Source: Pollenia angustigena (Eukaryota > Arthropoda > Insecta > Diptera > Polleniidae). From it: a stretch of DNA of 64,000 nucleotides. Position 1 is the first letter of the stretch; each line of letters starts with the position of its first letter. Under the pieces are notes generated by a model. The model was not told the DNA's origin. It did not search any database and worked only from the letters and a program-made list of their open reading frames with translations. The translations under genes were made by a program, and so were the position numbers. This document shows positions 1 to 9,207 of the stretch, one piece after another. The DNA is taken from contig OV884060.1 in NCBI GenBank assembly GCA_930367215.1, positions 99,844,151 through 99,908,150 on the forward strand. The letters are read 5' to 3'.

Positions 1-1407
1 CAACAAAATGCTTTTGGAGCTACCCAGCATAGCAAAGAAAATTATTCTTTTAATTTTTAATGCTTTTTTACGCCTTGAATACTATCCTCAAAAGTGGAAG
101 GTTTCCTTAGTCACCATGATACCTAAATCAGGAAAGGATCTCACAAAAGTTGAGTCATATAGGCCTATAAGCTTACTTTCTAATATATCAAAGCTGTTTG
201 AGAAGCTGTTAACGTCAAAATTAACCACAATTTTAAATGAAAATTGATGTATTCCTAACCACCAATTCAGTTCAATTGATCAAACCCATCGTATAGTAAA
301 CGCAAAAAGAAAAGCCTTTGAAGAAAGAAAATATTGTTCCGCTCTCTTCATCGATGTTTCTCAAGCTTTTGATAAAGTCTGGCATGAAGGCTTATTACAT
401 AAATTGAAGCTAAACTTACCAGTAAACACACACAAGCTGTTAGAAAGCTACTACGAAAGTTTATTATTAAAGAAGGTTATTATTTAAGTTCTCACCAGCA
501 AATTGACGCTGGAGTCCCTCAGGGAAGCAGCCTGGGCCCACTTTTATACTTAATATATACCTCTGACATGCCAACAAACAACTACATCCAAACTTCAACA
601 TTTCCTGATGATACAGCTTTTCTAAGCGTGCACGAAAACAGTCAAGAAGCATCTCGATACCTACAGGATCATATATGTATTTCAACTCGAACTATGGTTA
701 AAGCAATGGAGGATAAAGGTCAATGAGCAAAAATGCGTACATATAACATTCGCCTTGGGTCGGGAATCATGCCGCCCTATTAAAATCAATTATCAAATAA
801 TACCTCAAAATTCGCATGTAAAATACCTCGGTATTCATCTAGATCGCTGTTTAACGTGGAAAAGCCATATAGAGGCAAAATTAACTCAAATGAAACTAAA
901 AGTCATCCAAATTCATTGGCTTATTGGAAGAAACTCTGTCCTTAGTCTCGATTGCAAACTTCTTCTTTACAACTCCATCTTAAAGCCAATCTGGTGCTAT
1001 GGTATTCAGTTATGGGGAACTGCCTCGGCCTCTAATATCGAAAAAATTTAAAGGCGCAAAAATAAACTACTTCGAATAATCACAGCTGACCCTTGGTATG
1101 TTAAAAACTCAAATATTCACAAGGATCTCAAAGTTCCATTAGTTAAAACTATGATTATGAAATATGCAGTAAAATACTGAAAAAGGCTCGAATTGCACCA
1201 GAACCCACTAGCACGAAAGAAGAAGAGACACTGCAGCACTTATCCAATTAGATGAGCGATAACCACCTATATAAGTGAACAGAACCCGTGATGAAGAAAA
1301 TTTTTGTCTGGCACTGGCAGGACATAAAATAACGTATTAGGTTAAGATTTGATTTCATATTTAATTTATTAAGATTCAATAAATAAATAATGCAAAAAAA
1401 AAAAAAA
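1..1407 (+). pseudogene. Jockey-clade non-LTR retrotransposon, 3' part, broken reverse transcriptase
   Basis: Remnant of a LINE ORF2 that would have reverse-transcribed its own RNA. Pieces in order: the RT fingers region at 8-247 (motif ESYRPISLLS), stop TGA at 245, then in the same frame SQAFDKVWHEG near 359-390, then after a frameshift near 470 GVPQGSSLGP near 508-540 and FPDD at 601 in place of the catalytic (F/Y)ADD box. After another shift, KYLGIHLDRCLTWKSHI follows at 755-1051. The element closes with AATAAATAAATAATG and an A-run ending about 1407, the expected LINE 3' end. The Ala-to-Pro change in the catalytic box, the stops and the shifts make it dead. The 5' end lies outside the window. 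Clade assignment is from motif wording only. Confidence 0.85.
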
Positions 1408-1489
1408 ATTTCAATATGTATCTTTTTGGGAAAAAGTGTATCTTTTTGGCAACTAAAATGTATCTTTCTCGAAATTTCACTGGCAACAC

Positions 1490-2315
1490 TGCACTGTACA
1501 CATCGACCATTACGGGCCATTGCTGTCGATGAAGTCAAAGAGGAAATATATCCTAGTGGTTGTCGACGCTTTTACAAAATTTGTAAAACTGTTCTCAGTA
1601 AACTCTGCAACGACAAAAGAGGTCTTATGTGCGTTGGAGAAATATTAAAAAAAAAAAAAAAAAACAGCAGGCCCAGACGAATAATAAGTGACATTTAATG
1701 AATTTGGGAAATTTGTATCTGATCGTAATATAATTCATGTTAAATGCCATCGAGCATTGCCACAATCTAGTGGTCAAGTGGAGATGGTAAATAGGGATCT
1801 AAGTGCAATGCTAGCTAAAATAACTAAACCAATCAAACACAGCGATTGGGTGGAAAAATTATCTAAGGTAGAATTCGCTATTAACAACACCCTCCACCGT
1901 TCGATAGGGCAAACCCCGAGCATGATGCTATTTGGGGTTGAACAACGCGGCGAGACATTGGACGAGTTGACTGAATATTTGCAGGACGTTTATGGCGACA
2001 CTAATAGGGATTAGAGAACGGGCTTCTCAGACTATTAAGAAGTCTCAATCATACAACCTGAAATATTTTAACGAGCATTATAAAAAGCCAAAAACCTTCA
2101 GTGTGGGGGATTTGGTAGTTTTAAAAAATGTTGATACAGTGACCGGTGTAAACAAGAAGCTCATACCAAAATATAGAGGGCCATATATTGTTCAGAAGCA
2201 ACTGGGTAACGACCGGTATGAAATAACGGATGTTGAGAATTGTCAAGTAACGCAAATGCCATATGTTGGCATAGTAGATTCAAGTTGTTTGAAAAATTGG
2301 TTGGAACTTATGTAG
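1490..2315 (+). pseudogene. Ty3/gypsy pol remnant: integrase core and C-terminal domain
   Basis: Integrase piece of an LTR retrotransposon. HIDHYGPL near 1500 carries the first catalytic Asp, followed by YILVVVDAFTKF. RPRRIISD near 1672-1695 carries the second Asp, and SGQVEMVNRD near 1770-1800 the Glu, so the D,D,E set is readable although split by frameshifts around an A-run near 1650. The C-terminal piece (1992-2315) has GDLVVLKN and YRGPYIV, typical of the gypsy integrase tail. No env or gag is visible. It starts right after the LINE poly-A, so the LINE may have landed in it or truncated it. Several shifts; not functional. Confidence 0.85.
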
Positions 2316-2653
2316 GAATGTTAATAGTAGCATTTTAGAGAACTCTAAAGGCAACACTTACGAAAGCAAGGATTATGAATATTTGTATAAGGGTAGTAGT
2401 GATTTTGAATATGAGGATTACGAATTTTTAGATGAGGAATTTTAATGAATTAGTGTCAATTGAGGTCGATTGAATTGCCAGGTCGGCCGAGATTGTAGTA
2501 ACATAGGATCTGCTAAAATTATTACATAAGTTCTGGTAACACTAGCATATAAGATTTGGTAACACTAAGCCTGCGGCCACATGTTCAGTTTGTTCTTGAT
2601 AGTCTTTTACATATACTGCTTGTCAAAATTTACATAAATTGAAACCTGTGACG
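2316..2653 (+). repeat. Possible 3' LTR start of the gypsy remnant
   Basis: After the integrase reading frame comes a short tail, then a purine-rich, GGTCGGCCGAGAT-like stretch, then TGTAGTAACATAGG at 2494. TGTAGT is a common LTR start in the mdg1/412 group (family knowledge). The LTR would then be cut by the Transib element at 2654 and continue after 6590. An end near 7147 (AACTACAG) is possible but unproven, since no second LTR copy is in the window. Confidence 0.3.
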
Positions 2654-4203
2654 CACTGTGTCACGAGGGTGGCCAAAAATGGTTAAAGTCAATGTTAGAA
2701 TTTGAACGTTTTTTTTTATTTATTTTTTTTTAACACTCTGGTTAGATGATATCTAAAATATCATCTTAAAATGTTTACAAATTGTAAAGTTATAGTGGTT
2801 CAAAGTTAAGATTTTTTTACAGCATACGAAATTTATGGAAAAATCCCAAATTTAATGTTCATTTATAATACTAAGAATTTAAGTATTTGAATATAACGGC
2901 TACCAAAATTTGTAACAGGGTTGTAAGTGATGCTTCTAGTTATAATTACAACACTGTGTTTGTTTACAAATATTGATCATATGTCAGATACCGTTAGAAA
3001 AAAATAGTGGTGAGGCATTGTCAAGATTTTTCAGCAACCGTGAACTTTCGTAGAGAATTTAAAAGAAAGTAGAAATAACACTTTTCCTGTTTTTTTGTAT
3101 TTTTTAGCTGCAAGTATGTATTTTAATATATTTAAAGTTCAGCTGCCCGATATTACCCGAATTCTTTTTGTGATTGTTTTTTAGTGTCAACCTCGTTGCG
3201 GATTCGTACTATTTTTCAACTGTGGCTAGAGATAAGCCAAAACAGACCCTGCGATGTTATGCGTTATGTTAAAGATTTTGTAGAAAATCATTTTAAACGA
3301 GTATTATTAGAAAGGGAACAACAGAAAATAAGGCTTACTCTTTTAAAATTTTCTAACAATTGGTCTAAATATCATCGCATGAGAGATAGATTTGAAACTG
3401 AGTTGAGGGACTGGCTAGATAGAGAATTATTTGGTGAATTCATTTGTAATGTAAGTTTTCGTATAAAGTTTTGGTTTTGCAATAAAACTGAATTGTGTTA
3501 TACTATATTAGGAAGCAAATACAAGTGGTAGAGGCCGGCCGAATGTTTCCTACGAGGAGGGTTCAATGGGAACAAAAAGGAGGCGAGTGGAAGAACTTGT
3601 CGCTTCTACTTCATCTGAAGCTCTTAAAAAAGCCGCAGAAAGGGTAACAGGTTCAAATACTAATAAGAAAATTTCTGTTGAAAGTGCTCTAGCATTATAC
3701 ATTGATATGGATTTATCTATGAGGCAGTACAATATGATGAGAAAAGTAGTTAATGCTCTTCACGAAGATTGCTTTCCGTCATACTACAGTATTTATCGGA
3801 TATAAGAACATCTCATATAAGAACAAAACGCTTATAAGAAAAATTTTCAAAAACACCATGTCTTTTTTATGATTTTTCTTACAAAAAAGGTTTCATATAA
3901 GAAAAACGCTTATAAGAAAAAAACTGATAAAAGAACATTTTTCTTAAACATCAAAATCACAAAATGTATAGAAAAAGAATTTATATAAGAAACTTCCAAC
4001 GGCAACACAGAATTTATGTAGTTTGCATGGACAACTCTGTTTTCTGACAGTTTTACAACAAGAACAAAGTTTTTTTTTACTTTTAGTTTTAGATAAGCGA
4101 CTGGTACTCATTAAGCTTTGTGTTTTTTGACAATAAAAACAAAAGTTAAAATTTTAAAAGAAATACAAAACGGGATAAAAAGAAGCGAAATTGCAAAAAA
4201 ATA

Positions 4204-4452
4204 TGGAGGGTTCAAAGATGAACCGAACCAAGTCATAAAATAAAATTAATATATGTATTTCAAAACTGTTGTGAAATTCTTCGCAAAGTTTAACTCTATC
4301 GAGTTCTGTAACGGACTAAATCAAAGAGATTTTCGTTCCAAAGGTAACGGTAATAAACCCATGTCAATGGCTCCAGAAATTCACTTACTCAAACTCAAAA
4401 TATTATCGAATTTTCATTTTTGACTTGGTTCGCTTCAGCTCTGAGCCCTCCA
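4204..4452. mobile_element. MITE with TIR TGGAGGGTTCA, TA duplication
   Basis: About 31 bp of imperfect inverted repeat (TGGAGGGTTCAAAGATGAA at the left, its mirrored form at the right) flanked by TA. Removing it restores the pogo reading frame AKKY-NIG-LSTL, which fixes the boundaries. Confidence 0.8.
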
Positions 4453-4538
4453 TATAATATTGGACTTTCAACGTTATCTAAAATAGTGAAAAACTCAAAA
4501 GACATAGACAATAATTATTTAAAAGTAAAAAACGTTAA

Positions 4539-4689
4539 CATGGGGTCTTCACCTGACAATTTTTTGTCATACCTACCAAACGTCAAAGTCCATATAAAAA
4601 TAACTTTAAAATTTTTGTCAGCGTTTTTTTTTTTTTATATGAAGTTTGACGTTTATTATAACAAAAAATTGTCAGGTGAAGACCTTATG
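4539..4689. mobile_element. Harbinger-type MITE, copy 1 (TIR CATGGGGTCTTCACCTGAC)
   Basis: A near-complete palindrome of about 151 bp, with TAA duplicated at 4536-4538 and 4690-4692. The second copy at 7365 lies in the opposite orientation and has TTA duplicated. Three-base TWA duplications point to PIF/Harbinger. Confidence 0.75.
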
Positions 4690-6239
4690 TAACAAAAAAG
4701 AGACAGAAAACCAAAATATGAAAGTCTTATGGCCATAGCTACTTTTATAAGAAATAAGTTTCTTATATAAAATAGTTGTATATAAGAAAGAAACGCTTAT
4801 AAGAAACTTTTTTCCTGGATTTTTTAAGTTTCTTATATCCGATAAATACTGTATATGATTGCAGATGCTAAAAAAAAAGATTTTGCCTGATGACATTCAA
4901 GTAACAGAAACTTCTGCAGAGGTTCCCTTACAAAAAATTTTAGACAAAGCTGTAAGAAGCAGTTTAGATGTTCATGATATTGATACCGAAAATGATATAG
5001 TTTTGGAATGCAAGTGGGGAGTTGAAGGCAGCAGTGGTCATAGTGTATACAAACAAAAATTTGAAAATGAGGAAGCTAGTGATGAATTTATGTTTGTTAC
5101 TTCTTTCGTTCCTTTACGCTTGTTGGATTGGGCAGATGATCAAGTAGTTTGGGAAAATGAAAAACACTCATCTTGGAGGTTATGTAGACCACTTAAAATT
5201 ATTTTTAGCATAAATTCAGAAATTGAAGGTCTAGATACATATAAATACATTTCAAAAAACAAAAATCTTAACGTTCATTATAAAATGCAGTTGACGATGA
5301 TAGATGGTGCAGTTTTAAATGTATTAAGTGGAAACAGTAGTAGTTCAACTTGTGCTTTATGTCGAGCTAAGCCATCTGAAATGAACAGCTTATCGGTTTT
5401 CGAAAGGCCTGTGAATGAGCAGTGCTATCAGTATGGATTGTCGACATTACATGCATGGATCAAATGTTTTGAATGCATTTTGCATATTTCTTACAAACAG
5501 CATATAAAGAAATGGAAAGTGGTAGGAAAAGAAAATAAAGATCAGGTTGCTGAGCAAAAGAGAAATATTCAAGCCAAATTTAAGTCTGAAATGGGTCTTA
5601 TAGTTGATAAGGTTAATAAAAAAATTTTCCATTATTTTAAGAACACTTTCAAGTGGTCATTATATACATATATCAAGTTTTGAAAAGCTTTTAAAATATA
5701 CTGCACTTTTATACTTCGAATTATATTCTTGGTACTATATGCCTTCAACTGTGCACAAAATTTTAGTTCATGGTATAGATTTTATTAAATATTCTACCAT
5801 TCCCATTGGAATGTTATCAGAAGAAGCAATAGAATCAAGTCACAAAATTATAAGAAATGCAAGATTAAGACATACGAGAAAAATAAGTAGGATTGCCTCC
5901 ATGAGAGACCTCATAAATTATCTTATTTTGCAGTCAGAGCCATCAATTTCGATGCATAGTAAGAAAATACTTTTAAGAAAAAGTGATTTAAATGATCTGA
6001 AAGGATATTAAGTTGAAAAGAAAAGATTTAACGACATAAAAACAGCGAATGAATCATTGGTAGAATCTGAAAGTGATTACAGTGATAATTGTTAATATAC
6101 TTTGATTGCCTGTAATACTTATATATATTTTATGTCTGTATGTTAAATATGTTATGTTAAATAAATAAAATTTATGTTTCTAAATTTGTTTTTACTGAGC
6201 GGCAAGGACTTACGTACTAAATTTACTTTTGTAAAATTT

Positions 6240-6458
6240 TGCTCTTATCTGATCACTTATTTACAAATTATAATAATTTTTTTATTTGGGTTGTATGGGA
6301 GGTGGGCGTGGCGCTTGCCCGATTTTTTTGAAAATTGGAAATATGTTAAAATATTAATAAATATATTCACATGCAAACTGTCGCTCTTATCTGATTACTA
6401 ATTTCCAAGTTTTAACAATTTTTAAATTTAGGTTGTATGGGAGGTGGGCGTGGCACTT
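6240..6458 (+). repeat. Two diverged tandem units with GGGAGGTGGGCGTGG
   Basis: The stretch from GCTCTTATCTGAT to TATGGGAGGTGGGCGTGG occurs at 6240-6312 and again at 6383-6455, diverged. It lies in the 3' noncoding part of the Transib element. GGGCGTGG motifs recur in the satellites at 25.9-26.5 kb and 37.8-38.8 kb. Confidence 0.65.
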
Positions 6459-6590
6459 GTTACACTTTTTCCAAATTTCGCATAAATACTTCTTTTCCTA
6501 AGAAAAACATTCATGCCAAATTTCACCTCCCTACTCTAGCTGCTTCTATTTTTGGCCACCCGTTGTATGAAATCGCGACACAGTGTGACG

Positions 6591-7972
6591 TAGGCTGCAG
6601 TCAATTTGTTACCAATTTACTTCTAAGTTGTCAACAACAACACAATTTATAGAGACAAACTTGTACACAGCTGTTAAATTGAAATAAAATTGCCAAACAA
6701 ATGGAAAGGTGAAACTGAAAGCCATCTCGTGATCAATTTAAAAAGTGTGAGTGTGTTAGTAAAAAAGTAAGACTGTATTGCAAATTGAAAGGAATTGAAA
6801 GGCAAAACTTGATCGTGTGGACGCCAAGTTAGATAAGAATGAGCAGAGAGTTCACTTTGTATGTGGCGGTTTCCGAAAAAGGTAATAAAGGAAAAAATTT
6901 AAGAAACATAAAAAAGTCTACCTCGATTTATTTGTGTCCACAAACGAAGTTTGCCTTGGTAATTACTACAAATAAAAAAGTCATTTGTGATACATTTCTA
7001 AAAAATATTTGTGTTTTGGCAATTTTCGTGTACATTGAGAGTAAGTATTTTAATTAAGTGATTTTTTAATTTTAAAGTTACCAGACTAACAAAGTTTTAA
7101 AACGGGGGACGTTCACAGTTGGTAACTTTAACAAATTTACAAACTACAGAGTAACAAATTAACAAGTTCGGTGTGAATACCACTAATATAAAGTTTTATC
7201 AGTAAAAAGAGATATTAATAGAAATTAAGCGCGGTTTGAGAAGGGGACCAGCGCGTTTTGGCTATAAAAAGTTGCAACGCTGTTTAAAACGGGAAAAAGT
7301 ACAATTGTACTGACTTTATCATCCCTGTCAGGGATCATGTTGGACAATTTCTTTCCGTGCGTTACATAGGGTCTTCACCTCACCTGACAATTTTTTGTCA
7401 TACCAAACGTCAAACTTCATATAAAAAAAAAACGCTGACAAAAATTTTAAAGTTTTTTTATATGGACTTTGACGTTTGGTATGACTAAATATTGTCAGGT
7501 GAAGACCCCATGTTACGATACATGGTTAGGATCGTACCAATTATGGTTCCAATATATTCGCTTTACTGTCAGCCTTTGCTCTTGATTATCTTAGAAAATT
7601 TTTTTCTCTTCTGTCTTGTTTTCTTCTGTTCTTTTTATTTTTCTACTGAAGCCTGCAAATTACAATAAAGTTAGCTGTAGCCGATATAAAATTGAATTTA
7701 GCAAATAAATTACCTTCACCGTTGGCCGACGAGACAGGAGTCGGAAAGATTATTACATGCATGATAAACTTTTAAAACATGCAACATTGCGTTTGAAATC
7801 AAGGTTATTCGCAACAGAAACTAAGTTTCCTTGTGGGAAAATTCGATAACAAATACTACAAAAAAGTATTATCATGTACATAAGTTATGAAACAAAATAA
7901 ATTACATGTAAACAAATACAGTTTTAACACATTTTAATAGACTGGTTAAAAAAACAAAAATAAAAATTCAAT
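6591..7972. other. No gene seen; holds MITE copy 2 at 7365-7512
   Basis: Noncoding DNA between the Transib element and the PIG-O stop codon. 6591-7150 could be the rest of the LTR begun at 2494. A TATAAAAAG lies near 7264. On the minus strand an AATAAA near 7636-7641 or an ATTAAA near 7930 could serve as the PIG-O polyadenylation signal; neither is proven. Confidence 0.5.
7365..7512. mobile_element. Harbinger-type MITE, copy 2
   Basis: Same palindrome as the copy at 4539, reversed, with TTA at 7362-7364 and 7513-7515. It ends with CAGGTGAAGACCCCATG. One end has an extra CTCAC-like insertion in the repeat. Confidence 0.8.
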
Positions 7973-8167
7973 CTACTTCATTTTATTGATTTTGCAAATT
8001 AAAGTGTCAACTCCTTTGTGTATACGAATTATTAGTAGAAACCCCATAATAATGGCAGGCATACTAACAAATGTTGCAATGCCTTCGTAGATAAAACGAG
8101 GAGCAAAAATTTTCCAAACCATTAAATGACGAGCATGTATAGTACACGACAGCATAGAACAGAACAC
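7973..8167 (-). CDS. PIG-O: PIG-O (GPI ethanolamine phosphate transferase 3), last exon
   Basis: Encodes the final 64 residues and the stop TAG. It starts after a 3' splice site TTTTTTTTTAG (on the minus strand) and reads in phase from the previous exon across a 63-bp intron (8168-8230). HARHLMVWKIFAPRF is the signature of the PIG-O C-terminus, where the human protein has RRHLMVWKVFAPKF, followed by a last membrane helix. PIG-O adds ethanolamine phosphate to the third mannose of GPI anchors in the ER membrane. Confidence 0.93.
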   Translation of the reverse strand: MFCSMLSCTIHARHLMVWKIFAPRFIYEGIATFVSMPAIIMGFLLIIRIHKGVDTLICKINKMK

Positions 8168-8230
8168 CTAAAAAAAAAGATCAGTTTGATGTACTTGTTA
8201 CTGTTTTTTTTTGTTTTAAACACCACTTAC

Positions 8231-8727
8231 CTTTATCCCTTGCAACATATAAAATTGAGTAGCCAACTTGAAAGCAGTACCGATAAATGTAGCCTCGTGT
8301 TCATACAATACCAACTCCCCACGAGTCATGTCAAAGCCAACACATTCGTTAGAGATGTCATTTAGTGAACGTTCGTTTAAAGACGCAGCAGCACTAGGCG
8401 GTCGCGCAAAACCCGAACTTTCCGATTTTCGTTGTTCAGGATTGTAGTTAGTTTTTATGAGATTTGGAAAGAGTGCAAATACAGAAAATGTCTCAGTAGC
8501 TAATAAACCATACATGCAAAGAAATAGAACATGGCCACAGAATGTATTTAGTATTATCAATATGCCGGATATAAAATTCGAGTGACCTATGTAAGTAGCT
8601 CGGCCAACAAATGCAGCTCGCCAATCTATTTGCGATAATGTTGTTTGATGCGAAGTTGCGAAAAAGCAGAAATGAGCTAATAAAAACCAGGCGACCACTG
8701 CTGTAAATGTAGGTTGTATACAAGTTT
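8231..8727 (-). CDS. PIG-O: PIG-O, penultimate exon
   Basis: 497 bp, from TTTTTTTAG/AAACTTG to ATAAAG/GTAAGT on the minus strand. The first two bases complete a codon begun in the exon 21.7 kb upstream. The protein (about 165 residues) has FFATSHQTTLSQIDWRAAF near the start, matching the conserved ATGHQ...IHW..AF stretch of PIG-O, then membrane helices (ISGILIILNTFCGHVLFLCM) and a hydrophilic loop before LATQFYMLQGIK. No stop or shift, so it appears functional. Confidence 0.93.
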
Positions 8728-9207
8728 CTAAAAAAATAAGGATACAAATTAACACTATAAGGATTGAAATATAAGTAAAACTAATAAAAACTCTGTTAAT
8801 AATTAGATACAGATCAAGGATTAACTTTATTTGATTTTTAATATTATGTATGTTTCATACATAATCAACTAAGTTGATATACAGGTTATCTTATGAGCTT
8901 TGTCCCATATCTTATGGCTTCGTTAACGCAAAGTAAAGATGGGCAACTGTTAAGCTCGATTCACCCATGCGTTCCGAACAATATTTTTGACCGGACAATA
9001 ATTTTTTTACAGAGTGTTCTGCAGAACGATTCACCCATCTCGGAAAATTTGTCCGGACAAACAAAGCTACCATATGGTTTACAGATGTAAACTATTATAC
9101 AAAGTGGCAGCACAGTTAGCAAACTATTAGTTTTTTTTATAAAAGTGTGTGAAAATGGAAGAAAGAAGAAAATTAATTTTATTATTTTTAATTGAATTGC
9201 ATAAAAC

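Larger units (their letters stand above)
3787..4851 (+). mobile_element. Pogo-like (Tc1/mariner superfamily) element, internally deleted
   Basis: Inverted ends CAGTATTTATCGGATATAAG at both sides, flanked by TA at 3785-3786 and 4852-4853. Inside, 4130-4200 encodes TIKTKVKILKEIQNG and SEIAKKY, the N-terminal psq/CENP-B-type helix-turn-helix of pogo transposases. It continues after a MITE with LSTLSKIVKNSKDI and, after a second MITE, RKPKYESLM. The DDE domain is absent. It interrupts the Transib transposase. Confidence 0.85.
3185..6011 (+). pseudogene. Transib (RAG1-like) transposase, spliced but broken
   Basis: RNase-H-fold transposase related to RAG1. Coding from about 3185 (a strong 3' splice site TTTTTTAG precedes it, so an upstream exon is likely) runs to 3450. 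A 61-bp GTAAGT-TAG intron (3451-3511) removes a stop and joins in phase to GRGRPNV and KRRRVEEL. The frame is cut at 3786 by a pogo-like insertion in the codons for PSYY, resumes at 4854, shifts in an A-run near 4870, then runs to 5683. Motifs are WGVEGSSGHSVYK, MIDGAVLNVL, CALCRAKPSEMN, STLHAWIKCFE, and in the last frame YYMPSTVHKILVHG and LSEEAIESS, which aligns with the RAG1 E962 region. Family members usually have Asp where this copy has Glu in WGVEGSSG. A deletion between 5600 and 5640 removes the GNTARR-like segment. An AATAAA lies near 6164. Confidence 0.85.
2654..6585 (+). mobile_element. Transib DNA transposon with 5-bp TSD (TGACG)
   Basis: The ends are CACTGTGTCACGA at the left and, on the other strand, CACTGTGTCGCGA at the right. 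A second inverted block, GGGTGGCCAAAAAT, follows on both sides, 12 bp further in on the right. TGACG sits at 2649-2653 and again at 6586-6590. A 5-bp GC-rich duplication and CAC-first ends resembling the V(D)J signal heptamer are hallmarks of Transib. The interior codes for a transposase of the RAG1-like superfamily. Net length without nested insertions is about 2.9 kb. A duplicated noncoding block (6240-6458) lies near the right end. Confidence 0.88.

Noticed and set aside
8216..8755. Full 179-codon minus ORF taken as one exon from 8755
   Set aside because: The true exon begins at the AG at 8728 and ends at GTAAGT at 8230; the outer codons are intron. The joined protein then matches PIG-O without gaps.
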